NCBI RefSeq assembly: GCF_031583065.1
Contig: NZ_CP134053.1
Coordinates: 2,232,001 to 2,296,000 of the forward strand
DNA length: 64,000 nucleotides
Source of the DNA: Streptomyces sp. CGMCC 4.7035
GTDB lineage: Bacteria; Actinomycetota; Actinomycetes; Streptomycetales; Streptomycetaceae
Direction of reading: 5' to 3'
Made by a program: the position numbers and the translations under genes. The notes under the pieces are model-generated. The model was not told where the DNA came from, did no database searches, and was given only the letters and a program-made list of their open reading frames with translations. Positions 18,028-29,491 of the stretch are shown here, piece by piece; position 1 is the first letter of the stretch, and each line of letters starts with the position of its first letter.

Positions 18028-18468
18028 GTCGCCTCTTCTCTAGCTCGACGAGCTGTCGTACCAGGGTCAACATCCAACCAGGCCGAAAACGTTCCCGCTC
18101 GCGGCTTTTCCTTGAAAATTTCTTTCCAGGCCGGCTGTCTGCTGCCGGTTGGCGGCGAATGAGCCGTATTGCGTTTCTTGCGTCGTACGGATTCGCGCTG
18201 TCTGTCGGTTGTCCGGTCCTCCCGGCGGGGTTGCCGGTTGTTCATGAGGACGTGCCCGGAGCCTAAATGGTTCATGCCTCGAAGGGAACGTGATATGTAC
18301 TTCACTCCATCGAGGGATCGAACGCCCGTACGACTCTGGACTAGTCTGAGTTCAGAAGAGGGTGGCGGTACAACGGCTCTACCAGGCCTCGGTACCCTCG
18401 GACCGGCGACCGAAGCCAGCCCCTTACCCCAAAGGGCCCCACCTGAAATTCAGCGAGGAGCGAACCGC
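18028..18468. promoter_or_regulatory. Divergent promoter region between DUF7455 and parE genes
   Basis: A 440-bp gap with lower GC than its surroundings in the middle (around 18100-18130 and 18240-18310). It must hold the divergent promoters of both genes, but I cannot point to a convincing -35/-10 pair. Open frames here have atypical composition and no ribosome site. The parE ribosome site GAGGAG lies at 18455-18460. Confidence 0.4.
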
Positions 18469-20592
<2,124 letters not shown>

Positions 20593-20831
20593 CGGCTGCG
20601 CTCGGCCTGGGCCGGGGGCGGGACTGGTCTGGGGTGGGATGGGACCTGGCGGCTGCTGGGCCGGGCCGCCGGGCTCTGCTCCAGCTCGGCGGCGACGCTG
20701 GACGGGTCGCGGCGCATCGATCGCGTAGCGGCTGCGCTCGGCCCGGCCCGGGGGCAGGCCCGAGGCTGGTCCCGGGTGGGACTGACCCGGACGGACTGCT
20801 GGGCCGGGTGGCCTCCGGGCTCTGCCCGTAA

Positions 20832-20894
20832 GTGTCACCAGCGGCCCGGGACCGTGTCACAGGCGGTCCCGGACCGTGTCACCGGCGGCACTCG
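20832..20894 (+). repeat. 22-bp tandem repeat downstream of parE
   Basis: Three units at 20832, 20854 and 20876, each beginning GTGTCAC(C/A) and containing GCGG; the first two end GGACC. The third is partial. The stretch 20895-21115 beyond it shows only the promoter region of the next operon. Confidence 0.75.
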
Positions 20895-21115
20895 TGCGGG
20901 TCATCTGCGGTACCCGTGCGGCTCGCCGACGGCATCCGTCGATGACACCGACGCCGTCCGAGGCGTTTCTCCACCCTGGGGTGGAGTCCGAGGGCGTTCT
21001 GGGTTCCACCCACGATCCACCCTCGCTCCGATCTGCTGACCTGCGGATTTCCGTAGCGTCGAAGGCGTCGACAGCACTCGCTGCCGCCACGTCCCTTCCC
21101 GCTCCGGAGGTTCTG

Positions 21116-21640
21116 ATGTCCGCGCTCGTCAACGCGTTGGTGATCGTGGCCGTGGTCGCCCTGGTGATCGTGCGGCAGTTTCGCGCACGGCGCATCGACG
21201 CCGACCGGCGCTGGTGGCTCGTGCCCGTGATCCTTGGCGTCCTGGCGCTGCGCGAGCCCGGCATACTCGATTCCCGTCACCCCACCGAGTCCACCCTGCT
21301 CCTCGGTGCCGAGCTGCTCATCGGCCTGGCGACAGGAGCCGGCTGGGCCTGGACCACCCGTATATGGGTGGAGGCGGACGGTGCAGTGTGGAGCAAGAGC
21401 ACCCAGGCGAGCGTGGCCGTCTGGCTCGGCGGTATCGCCCTGCGTGTCGGACTCTTCGCGTCCGGAGCACTGCTGGGCGTCCGTCAGGACAGCTCTGCCC
21501 TGCTGCTCGCCCTCGCGAGCACACTGCTCGTCCGCTCCGGGATCCTGGTCTGGCGTGCGCGGTCCCTCGCCCCCGCGAGCCACCCGGCCACGGCGTACGG
21601 TGACGCCATGCCCCGGTCCACGTGGAGGGAGCGCGTATGA
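21116..21640 (+). CDS. Integral membrane protein (CcdC/DUF1453-like)
   Basis: 174 residues with four or five hydrophobic segments (about 3-19, 34-45, 57-73, 96-115, 120-140). It resembles the CcdC/DUF1453 group of small membrane proteins of unknown role. ATG 21116 follows GGAGG by 5 bases. Its stop region overlaps the histidine kinase start (ATGA at 21637), so the three genes from here to 23462 form one operon, and the protein may work with that two-component system. Confidence 0.7.
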   Translation: MSALVNALVIVAVVALVIVRQFRARRIDADRRWWLVPVILGVLALREPGILDSRHPTESTLLLGAELLIGLATGAGWAWTTRIWVEADGAVWSKSTQASVAVWLGGIALRVGLFASGALLGVRQDSSALLLALASTLLVRSGILVWRARSLAPASHPATAYGDAMPRSTWRERV

Positions 21641-22788
21641 CGGAGAGCGCGTGGACGCGCTGGCCCTCCCGCGAGGCGCTCAGCCGTGAGGGCGTCTCAC
21701 GGCCCCGGCGCATGCTCGCCTGGGCCGTGAGGCTGCTGGTGCTCGGCATGCTGCTGTGGGGGGTCTTCAGCGGCAGTCCCGCCCGTGGCTGGGGTGCGGT
21801 CGAAGGAGCGGCGGGAGTCATCGTGGCCGCGGTCGTGTCCTGGGCCCTGTTCCGCACCACCTTCGCGCACCGGCTCTGGTCGTCCCTCACGCTCATCACC
21901 GTGCTTCTGGGGATCGCGGTTGCGGCGCAGGTCGCAGGCTTCAGTGAAGCGGCCTTGGTGATCTGGTGCGGCTGTGGCATCACCGCACTGGAGCGGATGC
22001 CCCTCGCGGCCGCTCTGCCCGTGACCTCGGTCGCGCTCGCCTCCTACGCCGCGGTCAATAACGACGTGTGGCTCACCACCGCCGCCACCGTCACGGGGAT
22101 GGCCCTTGCCGGATATGTCCTGAGGCTGGATGCCGAGGCCCGCGGAAGCGCCCAGCGACTGCTCGCGCAGGAGCGGGCCGCCCGGGCGGCCGAGGCGGAG
22201 TCGGCGGCCCTGGCGGAGCGGACCCGCATAGCACGGGAGATCCACGACGTACTGGCGCACAGTCTCTCCGCGCAGCTTGTCCATCTCGAGGCGGCCCGGC
22301 TACTGATCGAGGGAGGAGCCGACCGGGACACGATTCTCGAACGGGTTGTGGCAGCGCGGGGAATGGCCCGGGAGGGACTCGCCGAGACCCGGCAGGCGCT
22401 GTCCGCGCTGCGCGGCGAGATGTCCCCGCTCGAGGACTTCCTGAGCGAACTCGTCGCCGCGGCGGACGGTTCGGACATCACCGTCTCGGGTGAGCGCAGG
22501 CACCTGCCCGCCGAGGCCTCGCAGGCGGTCCGCAGGGTTGCGCAGGAGGCCCTGACGAACGTCCGCAAACACGCTCCCGGCGCCACGGTGCGCGTACGGC
22601 TGGAGTACGCCGAGCACCAAGTGACGCTGGACGTACGGGACTCGGGCGGATCGCCTGGCGAGCTGACCGGGTCCGGGGCCGGGTACGGTCTGCTGGGCAT
22701 GCGGGAGCGTGCCGAGCTGTTGGGCGGCTCGCTGGAGACGGGGCCGGGCGAGGAGGGATTCGTGGTGACGTTGAAGGTACCCGTATGA
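21637..22788 (+). CDS. Sensor histidine kinase (NarX/DesK-type, HisKA_3)
   Basis: 383 residues. Residues 28-160 hold about five membrane helices with little extracellular sequence, so the signal is probably membrane-borne. The HisKA_3 motif ERTRIAREIHDVLAHSLS gives His203 as the phosphorylation site, and the C-terminal ATPase part shows EALTNVRKHAPGA (N box), DVRDSGGS and GYGLLGMRERAELLGG. ATG 21637 overlaps the upstream stop. It phosphorylates the downstream regulator, whose gene also overlaps. Confidence 0.9.
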   Translation: MTESAWTRWPSREALSREGVSRPRRMLAWAVRLLVLGMLLWGVFSGSPARGWGAVEGAAGVIVAAVVSWALFRTTFAHRLWSSLTLITVLLGIAVAAQVAGFSEAALVIWCGCGITALERMPLAAALPVTSVALASYAAVNNDVWLTTAATVTGMALAGYVLRLDAEARGSAQRLLAQERAARAAEAESAALAERTRIAREIHDVLAHSLSAQLVHLEAARLLIEGGADRDTILERVVAARGMAREGLAETRQALSALRGEMSPLEDFLSELVAAADGSDITVSGERRHLPAEASQAVRRVAQEALTNVRKHAPGATVRVRLEYAEHQVTLDVRDSGGSPGELTGSGAGYGLLGMRERAELLGGSLETGPGEEGFVVTLKVPV

Positions 22789-23462
22789 CGGAGGAGGGGA
22801 GCAGGAAGGCCGCCCGGGTTGTGGTGGCGGACGATCAGACGGTGGTGCGGGAGGGCATCGTGATGCTGCTCGGGCTACTTCCAGGAATCGAGGTCGTCGG
22901 TGCCGCCGGCGACGGGGACGAGGCTGTGAAGCTCGTCGCCGAACTCGCCCCGGACGTGGTGCTGATGGACCTGCGCATGCCGCGTTGCGACGGCGTCGAG
23001 GCGACCCGGCGTATCCGCGCCGAGCACCCCGGCACCCAGGTCGTCGTGCTCACCACCTATGCGGACGACGAGTCGCTGTTCCCGGCGCTGAGAGCAGGAG
23101 CGCGCGGCTATCTCACCAAGGACGCGGGCGGGGACGAGATCGTGCGGGCCGTGCACAGCGTGCTGTCCGGAGACGCCGGGCTCTCGCCGAGCATTCAACG
23201 ACGGTTGCTGGAGCGGCTGTCGGACCCGGAGCCGCCCGCGGCCGCGGAGGCGCCGGACGGACTCACCGCACGGGAGAAGGAGGTGCTCGTACTGATCGCC
23301 GAGGGGCTGACCAACCAGGAGATCGCCCGCAGACTGCATGTCTCCACGGCCACCGTGAAGACCCACATCAACAATCTCTTCGCCAAGACGGGGCTCAAAG
23401 ACCGTGCTCAGGCGGTCCGTTACGCGTATGCCAACGGGCTGGTGCAGCCACCTTCGCAGTGA
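22785..23462 (+). CDS. NarL/LuxR-type response regulator
   Basis: 225 residues. Receiver domain with DD at 16-17, phosphorylatable Asp62 (VVLMDLRMP) and the TKDA lysine, then a linker and LuxR helix-turn-helix LTAREKEVLVLIAEGLTNQE with ARRLHVSTATVKTHI. Partner of the kinase encoded just upstream (ATGA overlap). Target genes unknown. Confidence 0.92.
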   Translation: MTEEGSRKAARVVVADDQTVVREGIVMLLGLLPGIEVVGAAGDGDEAVKLVAELAPDVVLMDLRMPRCDGVEATRRIRAEHPGTQVVVLTTYADDESLFPALRAGARGYLTKDAGGDEIVRAVHSVLSGDAGLSPSIQRRLLERLSDPEPPAAAEAPDGLTAREKEVLVLIAEGLTNQEIARRLHVSTATVKTHINNLFAKTGLKDRAQAVRYAYANGLVQPPSQ

Positions 23463-23531
23463 GTCACCTGATGGGGTGAAGCCCAGGGGGAAGAAGAGTC
23501 AGGGATCTTCCCGTTCTGTCCATCCTTGGGC

Positions 23532-24098
23532 ATGCAGTCAAGCAATGACCGTTCCCGCAGACGCGGGGACGGTCCTGAGAGTTCGGTTGAGAAGTACGAA
23601 GGCCGTGGCCCGGATGCCACGGACGCGGAGGCGGCCGGACACGCGAGGTATGACGACCCCTGGTACGACGCGCTCGCTTCCGGCTGGGGTGAGTTGGACG
23701 GGATGGGCGCTCCCGCGCCCGCCGTGCCTCCCGCGCGGACGGAACAGCAGACACGTACCGGTGGTGTGGCCGATGTCTATCTGGAGGTGCAGCGCAGCGC
23801 GGCATTTCAGGAGGTGCGCAGCCGGTACCGAAGGTTTGTGATTCCAGGTCTGGCCGTTTTCATCACCTGGTATGTGGGCTATGTGGTGACCGCGCAGACG
23901 GCGCCGGAGCTGATGGCGCGGCCGGTGGCGGGCTCCGTGAACGTGGCGATGCTGGCGGGGCTCGGGCAGTTCCTGACGACGTTCCTGTTCACCTGGGCGT
24001 ACGCGCGGCACGCCCGGTTGCGCAGGGATCGGGCCGCCCTTGATCTGCGCTGGGACACCCAGGAGTTGACGCGGGGACTCAGGGGCGGCGAGCGGTGA
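23532..24098 (+). CDS. DUF485 membrane protein, partner of the symporter
   Basis: 188 residues. A long polar N-terminal region (1-100) is followed by the DUF485 pattern YLEVQRSAAFQEVRSRYRRF, then two helices (IPGLAVFITWYVGYVVTAQT and NVAMLAGLGQFLTTFLFTWA) ending YARHARLRRDRAALDLRW. Genes of this family regularly precede actP-like acetate symporters, as here, where the next gene overlaps by 4 bases. ATG 23532 is the likely start; no good ribosome site is visible. Confidence 0.85.
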   Translation: MQSSNDRSRRRGDGPESSVEKYEGRGPDATDAEAAGHARYDDPWYDALASGWGELDGMGAPAPAVPPARTEQQTRTGGVADVYLEVQRSAAFQEVRSRYRRFVIPGLAVFITWYVGYVVTAQTAPELMARPVAGSVNVAMLAGLGQFLTTFLFTWAYARHARLRRDRAALDLRWDTQELTRGLRGGER

Positions 24099-25687
24099 CC
24101 GGACACCATCAGGCGCTGGCGTTGCTGCTGTTCAGCGTCTTCGTCGCGATCACGCTGGCGATCACGACGTGGGTGAGCCGCAACCGGCATGGGTCGGCCG
24201 AGGAGTTCTATGCGGGCGGGCGGTTGTTCTCGCCGATGGAGAATGGTTTTGCCATCGCGGGCGACTACACGTCGGCGGCCTCCTTTCTGGGCGTCACCGG
24301 GCTCATCGCGCTTTTCGGATACGACGGGCTGCTGTATGTGGTGGGCTTCTTCGTCGCTTGGCTCGTGGTGCTCTTCTTCGTCGCCGAACTCGTGCGCAAC
24401 TGCGGGCGGTTCACGCTCGCGGACGTCGTTGCGGCGCGGATGAGCGAGCGGCCGGTGCGGATCGCGGCGGGAACCTCCTCGGTGACCGTGTCGGTGCTGT
24501 ACCTGGTGGCGCAGATGGTGGGAGCGGGCAGTCTGGTAGCGCTGCTGCTCGGGGGCACGAGCGCGGCGGCGCGCGCCTGGACGGTGATCGTTGTCGGCGC
24601 GCTCATGGTGATCTATGTGTCGCTCGGCGGGATGCGGGCGACCACCTGGATCCAGATCGTCAAGGCGGTCCTGCTGCTGAGTGGCACGATCGTGCTGACG
24701 GTGCTCGTCCTGGTGCGTTTCCACGGGGACATCGACGCATTGCTGCGGACGGCGGCGGAGCGCAGCGGGCACGGCGAGTCGTTTCTGGCGCCGGGCCTGA
24801 AGTACGGCGGGGACTGGACCGCGCGGATCGACTTCATCAGCCTGGGCCTCGCCCTCGTGCTGGGCACGGCCGGGCTGCCGCACATCCTGTCCCGCTTCTA
24901 CACGGTGCCGACCGCGCGGGCGGCCCGCCGCTCGGTCGTCTGGGCGGTCGGACTCATCGGCTGCTTCTATCTGATGACGATCGTGCTGGGCTTCGGTGCG
25001 GCCGCTGTCGTGGGGCCGGACGCCGTACGAGAGTCGAACACCGCCGGGAACACGGCGGTGCCGCTGCTGGCCCTGAACCTGGGCGGCGGAGCCGACTCCA
25101 CCGGAGGAACGGTTCTGTTCGCCGTGGTCGCAGCGATCGCCTTCGCCACGATCCTCGCGGTCGTCGCCGGAATCACCCTCGCCTCCTCGGCCTCCGTCGC
25201 CCACGATCTGTACGCGTCGTTGCGACACCGCCGCGCCGAACCGCGCAGCGAGGTGGCGGTGGCACGGGCCGCCGCCGTCGGCATCGGCGTGGTCGCGATC
25301 GCGCTCGGGATACTGGCCCGCGACCTCAACGCGGCCTTCCTGGTGGGACTCGCCTTCGCCGTCTCGGCGTCCGCGAACCTGCCCGTGCTGATGTACTCAC
25401 TGTTCTGGCGCGGTTTTACGACGCGCGGCGCCGTCTGGGCGGTCTACGGCGGCCTCGCGCCCGCGCTGGGACTCGTGCTGCTGTCGCCGGTGGTCTCGGG
25501 GAGCCCCGAATCGTTGTTCCCGGCCGTCGACTTCCAGTACTTCCCGTTGCAGAACCCGGGCATCGTCTCCATCCCGCTCGGTTTCCTCGCGGGCTGGCTC
25601 GGCACGCTCACCTCGGCGGAACCGGCGGACGAGGCCAAGCACGCGGAGACCGAGGTGCGGTCGCTGACGGGCGCCGGGGCGGTCTGA
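24095..25687 (+). CDS. actP: Sodium:solute symporter, ActP-type (acetate/short monocarboxylates)
   Basis: 530 residues, GTG start in a GTGA overlap with the DUF485 gene. About 13 membrane helices; the family signature region near the N-terminus reads GSAEEFYAGGRLFSPMENGF with AIAGDYTSAASFLG, and RFYTVPTARAARRSVVWA follows in the middle. The likely substrates are acetate and related monocarboxylates, by family. No terminator is obvious between it and the convergent response-regulator gene. Confidence 0.85.
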   Translation: MTGHHQALALLLFSVFVAITLAITTWVSRNRHGSAEEFYAGGRLFSPMENGFAIAGDYTSAASFLGVTGLIALFGYDGLLYVVGFFVAWLVVLFFVAELVRNCGRFTLADVVAARMSERPVRIAAGTSSVTVSVLYLVAQMVGAGSLVALLLGGTSAAARAWTVIVVGALMVIYVSLGGMRATTWIQIVKAVLLLSGTIVLTVLVLVRFHGDIDALLRTAAERSGHGESFLAPGLKYGGDWTARIDFISLGLALVLGTAGLPHILSRFYTVPTARAARRSVVWAVGLIGCFYLMTIVLGFGAAAVVGPDAVRESNTAGNTAVPLLALNLGGGADSTGGTVLFAVVAAIAFATILAVVAGITLASSASVAHDLYASLRHRRAEPRSEVAVARAAAVGIGVVAIALGILARDLNAAFLVGLAFAVSASANLPVLMYSLFWRGFTTRGAVWAVYGGLAPALGLVLLSPVVSGSPESLFPAVDFQYFPLQNPGIVSIPLGFLAGWLGTLTSAEPADEAKHAETEVRSLTGAGAV

Positions 25688-25784
25688 CACCGCCCAGGCG
25701 CCTGGCGGCGCCCGTGACCGGCAACCGTGACCGGAATACACCGGACGACAGCACCGGACGCCCCTGACGGCGTATACGACCGCT

Positions 25785-26477
25785 CTACGGCGCCACCCAC
25801 GCGTACCGGTGCTCGGGCCGTCCGGTGTCGCCGTACTTCAGGGAGAGGCGCAGCCGGCCCGCCTGTTCCAGGTGGCGCAGATAGCGCTGGGCGGTGGAGC
25901 GGCTGAGGCCTGTCCGGGCGGCCACCTCGTGGGCGGAGAGCGGGTGGTCGGCCCGGTGCAGTACGTCGCAGATGAGGTCGGTCGTCGGCTCCGAGTGGCC
26001 ACTGGGCAGCCCGGGCGACGCGGACGCGGGGGCGGTGCGCAGGGCGCCGAAGATGCGGTCGACCTGCTCCTGGCCCGCCACACCTCGGCCGCCGACGCGG
26101 TCGACGGTGCGACGCAGGGCGGCGTACGAGTCGAGGCGCGTGCGCAGGGCCGCGAAGGTGAACGGTTTCACCAGGTAGTGCAGGGCACCCAGACGCATCG
26201 CGGTCTGTACGGTCGCCACGTCTCCGGCCGCCGTGATCATGATGACGTCGGTGCCGTGACCGCGTTCGCGCATGCGGTGGACCAGTTCCAGACCCGTCTG
26301 GTCGGGCAGGTAGTGGTCGAGCAGTACCAGGTCGATCGGGGCGCGTTCCACCGCGGCGAGCGCCTGGGCTGCGCTGTGCGCGCGGGCGGCTACCCGGAAG
26401 CCGGGAACCTTTCCCACGTACTTGGCGTTGATCTCGGCGACGCGGAAGTCGTCGTCCACGACCAGGACGTCAATCAT
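25785..26477 (-). CDS. CitB/DcuR-type response regulator without a local kinase
   Basis: 230 residues. Receiver domain (DVLVVDDDFRV, phosphorylatable Asp54 in VLLDHYLPD, KPF lysine) followed by a C-terminal helix-turn-helix EVAARTGLSRSTAQRYLRHL and the closing KYGDTGRPEHRYAWV. It is paralogous along its length to the regulator at 29492-30181. No histidine kinase gene adjoins it; the only kinase of this type nearby belongs to the other paralogue. It is divergent from the ABC importer genes. Confidence 0.88.
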   Translation of the reverse strand: MIDVLVVDDDFRVAEINAKYVGKVPGFRVAARAHSAAQALAAVERAPIDLVLLDHYLPDQTGLELVHRMRERGHGTDVIMITAAGDVATVQTAMRLGALHYLVKPFTFAALRTRLDSYAALRRTVDRVGGRGVAGQEQVDRIFGALRTAPASASPGLPSGHSEPTTDLICDVLHRADHPLSAHEVAARTGLSRSTAQRYLRHLEQAGRLRLSLKYGDTGRPEHRYAWVAP

Positions 26478-26530
26478 CGGGCCTCTTTCTCTCAAGGCCA
26501 GGCGAGCGTTAAGCCCGTGTTTCGGCTCCG

Positions 26531-26562
26531 CTGTTGTAGCGCGAGCAAAAAGAGCACAACAG
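26531..26562. promoter_or_regulatory. Candidate operator between response regulator and ABC importer
   Basis: CTGTTGT (26531-26537) and its exact complement ACAACAG (26556-26562) are separated by 18 bp of A-rich sequence. It lies in the 160-bp divergent promoter region. Inference: binding site for one of the two CitB-type regulators. Confidence 0.4.
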
Positions 26563-26637
26563 ACTCTTGCAAGCAGAAGTCCAGGTTGCGCCCAGAAGAC
26601 TGCTGCCGTGGCCCGCACCACATCTACGGTCCGGGCC

Positions 26638-27453
26638 ATGAGCGCAGACACCAGCCCCGCCATCGAGCTACGGGGCGCGAGCAAGACCTTCAGGACCCCG
26701 TCGGGGGGTCTGCACACGGCCGTTCAGGGCCTGGATCTGACCGTCGGGCGGGGCGAGTTCGTCGCCGTCGTCGGACCCACCGGGTGCGGCAAGTCGACGA
26801 CCCTGACCCTGGTCAGCGGCCTGGAGGAGCCCAGCGAGGGCGATGTCCTGGTGGCCGGAGAGCCGGTCGCCGGAGTCGGGGACAAGGTCGGTTTCGTCTT
26901 CCAGCAGGACGCCACGTTTCCCTGGCGTACGGTGCTGTCCAACGTCATGGCGGGACCGCGTTTCCGGGGCGTGCCGAAGGCCGAGGCCAAGCAGAAGGCG
27001 CGCGAGTGGCTGGCCCGCGTCGGGCTCGCGGCCTTCGAGGACCGCTACCCCCACCAGCTCTCCGGAGGCCAGCGCAAGCGCGTCGCTCTCGCCGCCACCT
27101 TCGTCAACGACCCGGAGATCCTGCTCATGGACGAGCCCTTCTCGGCGCTCGACGTGCAGACCAGGGCGTTGATGTCGGACGAACTGCTGGAGCTGTGGGA
27201 GGGCACGGGCGCTTCTGTTGTCTTCGTCACACACGACCTGGAGGAGTCCATCGCGCTGGCCGACAAGGTCGTCGTGATGACCGCCGGGCCCGCCACCGTG
27301 AAGCAGGTCTTCGACATCGACCTGCCGCGGCCGCGCAAGGTGGAGTCGATCCGTCTGGAGCCGCGGTTCATCGAGATCTACCGCGAGATCTGGGAGTCCC
27401 TCGGCGAAGAGGTCCGCATCACGCGCGAGAGGGGTGCCGCCCATGTCGCCTGA
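26638..27453 (+). CDS. ABC importer ATPase (SsuB/TauB/NrtD type)
   Basis: 271 residues. Walker A GPTGCGKSTT, Q-loop FQQDATFPWRTVLSNV, signature LSGGQRKRVALA, Walker B ILLMDEPFSALD, H-loop VFVTHDLEES, all intact. The FQQD...PW pattern is typical of nitrate/sulfonate/taurine importers. ATG 26638 begins MSADTSPAIELRGASKTF. The gene overlaps the permease gene by 11 bp; with the binding-protein gene it forms a three-gene operon. Confidence 0.92.
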   Translation: MSADTSPAIELRGASKTFRTPSGGLHTAVQGLDLTVGRGEFVAVVGPTGCGKSTTLTLVSGLEEPSEGDVLVAGEPVAGVGDKVGFVFQQDATFPWRTVLSNVMAGPRFRGVPKAEAKQKAREWLARVGLAAFEDRYPHQLSGGQRKRVALAATFVNDPEILLMDEPFSALDVQTRALMSDELLELWEGTGASVVFVTHDLEESIALADKVVVMTAGPATVKQVFDIDLPRPRKVESIRLEPRFIEIYREIWESLGEEVRITRERGAAHVA

Positions 27454-28306
27454 GGTCATCTCCGCGCCAGCCCCTGTGGACCTGTCCAAGTCGGACCGCG
27501 CCCACTCACGCGCGCGTGCCGCCCGCAAGCGCAAGGCCGTCGTCGCGCTTGCCCGTGTGCTGCTGCTGCTCGCCGTGCTCGGCCTCTGGGAGGCGCTCTC
27601 GCGGGCCAAGGTCATCGACCCGTTCAACTTCTCGATGCCGTCGAAGATCTGGGACCAGATCTACACCTGGGTCACGCACGGCACCGCGCTCGGCTCCCTC
27701 GGTGAGCAGATCTGGGTCACCCTCCACGAGGCGCTGCTCGGCTGGGTCATCGGTGTCGTGGCCGGCGTGCTCTTCGGTATCGCGCTGGGGCGGGTCGCCT
27801 TCCTCGCCGATGTCCTTGGTCCATACATCAAGGTGCTCAACTCCATACCCAGGATCGTCCTTGCGCCGATCTTCGTGATCTGGTTCGGGCTCGGGCCCTC
27901 CTCCAAGGTCGCGTCGGCCGTCGTCCTGGTCTTCTTCCCGGTCTTCTTCAACGCCTTCCAGGGCGCCCGCGAGGTCGACCGCAACCTGGTGGCCAACGCC
28001 CGCATCCTGGGCGCCACCAACCGTCGGGTGACGCTTCAGGTCGTCATCCCGTCGGCCACTTCATGGATCTTCACCAGCCTCCACGTCAGCTTCGGCTTCG
28101 CCCTCATCGGCGCCATCGTCGGCGAGTACATCGGTGCCACCCAGGGCATCGGCCTGCTCGTCGCCCAGTCCCAGGGCACCTTCAACGCGGCCGGCGTGTA
28201 CGCCGCCATGGTCATCCTCGCGGTCGTGGCACTGGTGGCCGAGGGCCTGCTCACCTACGCCGAGCGACGCATCTTCCGCTGGAAGCCGTCGGACTCCGGG
28301 CACTGA
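27443..28306 (+). CDS. ABC importer permease (SsuC/TauC type)
   Basis: 287 residues with about six helices. The BPD permease loop motif is seen around GAREVDRNLVANARILGATN (EAA-like loop). The gene overlaps the ATPase gene; ATG 27443 gives MSPEVISAP, a GTG-initiated form nine bases earlier is possible. Substrate not determinable; the family handles nitrate, sulfonates, taurine, pyrimidine precursors and similar small anions. Confidence 0.9.
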   Translation: MSPEVISAPAPVDLSKSDRAHSRARAARKRKAVVALARVLLLLAVLGLWEALSRAKVIDPFNFSMPSKIWDQIYTWVTHGTALGSLGEQIWVTLHEALLGWVIGVVAGVLFGIALGRVAFLADVLGPYIKVLNSIPRIVLAPIFVIWFGLGPSSKVASAVVLVFFPVFFNAFQGAREVDRNLVANARILGATNRRVTLQVVIPSATSWIFTSLHVSFGFALIGAIVGEYIGATQGIGLLVAQSQGTFNAAGVYAAMVILAVVALVAEGLLTYAERRIFRWKPSDSGH

Positions 28307-28413
28307 TCCGCCCCTCTCCCCACACATCCCGTGCCGCCGGACGGCCGGCTCAACGCCTCTCCGGGCACTGTTCCTCGTTCCCGCACCGCCATCTCACAAG
28401 GACGTGAACCACC

Positions 28414-29475
28414 ATGCGCAAGTCCGCCAGAATCGCTGCCCTCGCCGCGGCCGGCCTGCTCGCCGTCACCTCGCTCACCGCCTGCGCCAACGACGCCGCC
28501 ACCACCGCGTCGTCCGATTCCGGCAGCAAGGGCGACGGCAAGGGCGAGAAGGTCAAGATCATGGTCGGTGGCCTGGACAAGGTCATCTACCTGCCGGCCA
28601 TGCTCACCCAGCGGCTCGGCTACTTCGACGCCGAGGGCCTCGACGTGGAACTGCTGAGCGAGCCGGCCGGCGTCCAGGCCGAGACCGCGCTCGTCTCCGG
28701 TCAGGTCCAGGGAGCCGTCGGCTTCTACGACCACACGCTCGACCTCCAGACCAAGGGCAAGATCGTCGAGTCCGTGGTGCAGTTCTCGCACGCGCCCGGT
28801 GAGGTGGAGATCGTCTCCAAGAAGCGCGTGAAGGACATCACGTCCCCGAAGGACTTCAAGGGCAAGAAGCTCGGCATCACGGGCCTCGGCTCCTCGACCG
28901 ACTTCCTCACCAAGTACCTCGCGGTGAAGAACGGCGTGAAGGTCAGCGACTTCAGCCCGGTCGCCGTCGGCGCGGGACCGACGTTCATCTCCGCCCTCCA
29001 GCAGGGCTCCATCGACGCCGGCATGACCACGGACCCGACCGTCGCCAACGTCATCGCGAAGGACCTCGGCCAGGTGCTCGTCGACATGCGGACGCCGCAG
29101 GGGTCGCAGGACGCGCTCGGCGGCCCGTACCCGTCGTCCAGCCTCTACATGCAGACGGACTGGGTGAACAGCCACAAGGAGACGGTCCAGAAGCTGGCCA
29201 ACGCCTTCGTCAAGACCCTCCAGTGGATGTCGACGCACACCGCGAACGAGATCGCCGACAAGATGCCGGCCGACTACTCGCAGGGCAACAAGACCCTCTA
29301 CGCGAGTGCCATCAACAGCACACTGCCGATGTTCACCAAGGACGGCGTGATGCCCAAGGACGGTCCGGAGACAGTCGAGAAGGTCCTCAAGGCGTTCAAC
29401 CCCAACATCAAGAACGCCACCATCGACCTGAGCAAGACGTACACCACGGAGTTCGTGGAGAAGGCCGCGGGCTGA
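28414..29475 (+). CDS. ABC importer substrate-binding lipoprotein (NMT1/SsuA type)
   Basis: 353 residues. A lipoprotein signal peptide with lipobox LTAC puts the lipidated cysteine at residue 24, followed by a Ser/Gly/Asp spacer. Then come VKIMVGGLDKVIYLPAMLTQ and RLGYFDAEGLDVEL, typical of NMT1/SsuA/TauA periplasmic-type binding proteins, and later GLGSSTDFLTKYLAVKNG. Anchored outside the membrane, it delivers substrate to the two preceding gene products. The start follows AAGGACG in a 107-bp gap. Confidence 0.92.
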   Translation: MRKSARIAALAAAGLLAVTSLTACANDAATTASSDSGSKGDGKGEKVKIMVGGLDKVIYLPAMLTQRLGYFDAEGLDVELLSEPAGVQAETALVSGQVQGAVGFYDHTLDLQTKGKIVESVVQFSHAPGEVEIVSKKRVKDITSPKDFKGKKLGITGLGSSTDFLTKYLAVKNGVKVSDFSPVAVGAGPTFISALQQGSIDAGMTTDPTVANVIAKDLGQVLVDMRTPQGSQDALGGPYPSSSLYMQTDWVNSHKETVQKLANAFVKTLQWMSTHTANEIADKMPADYSQGNKTLYASAINSTLPMFTKDGVMPKDGPETVEKVLKAFNPNIKNATIDLSKTYTTEFVEKAAG

Positions 29476-29491
29476 GCCCGGAAGCCGTGCC

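Noticed and set aside
18024..18305. A 93-residue open frame on the minus strand upstream of the DUF7455 gene
   Set aside because: It overlaps the DUF7455 start in another frame, is rich in Arg/Lys without domain pattern, and has no ribosome site; it is promoter-region sequence.
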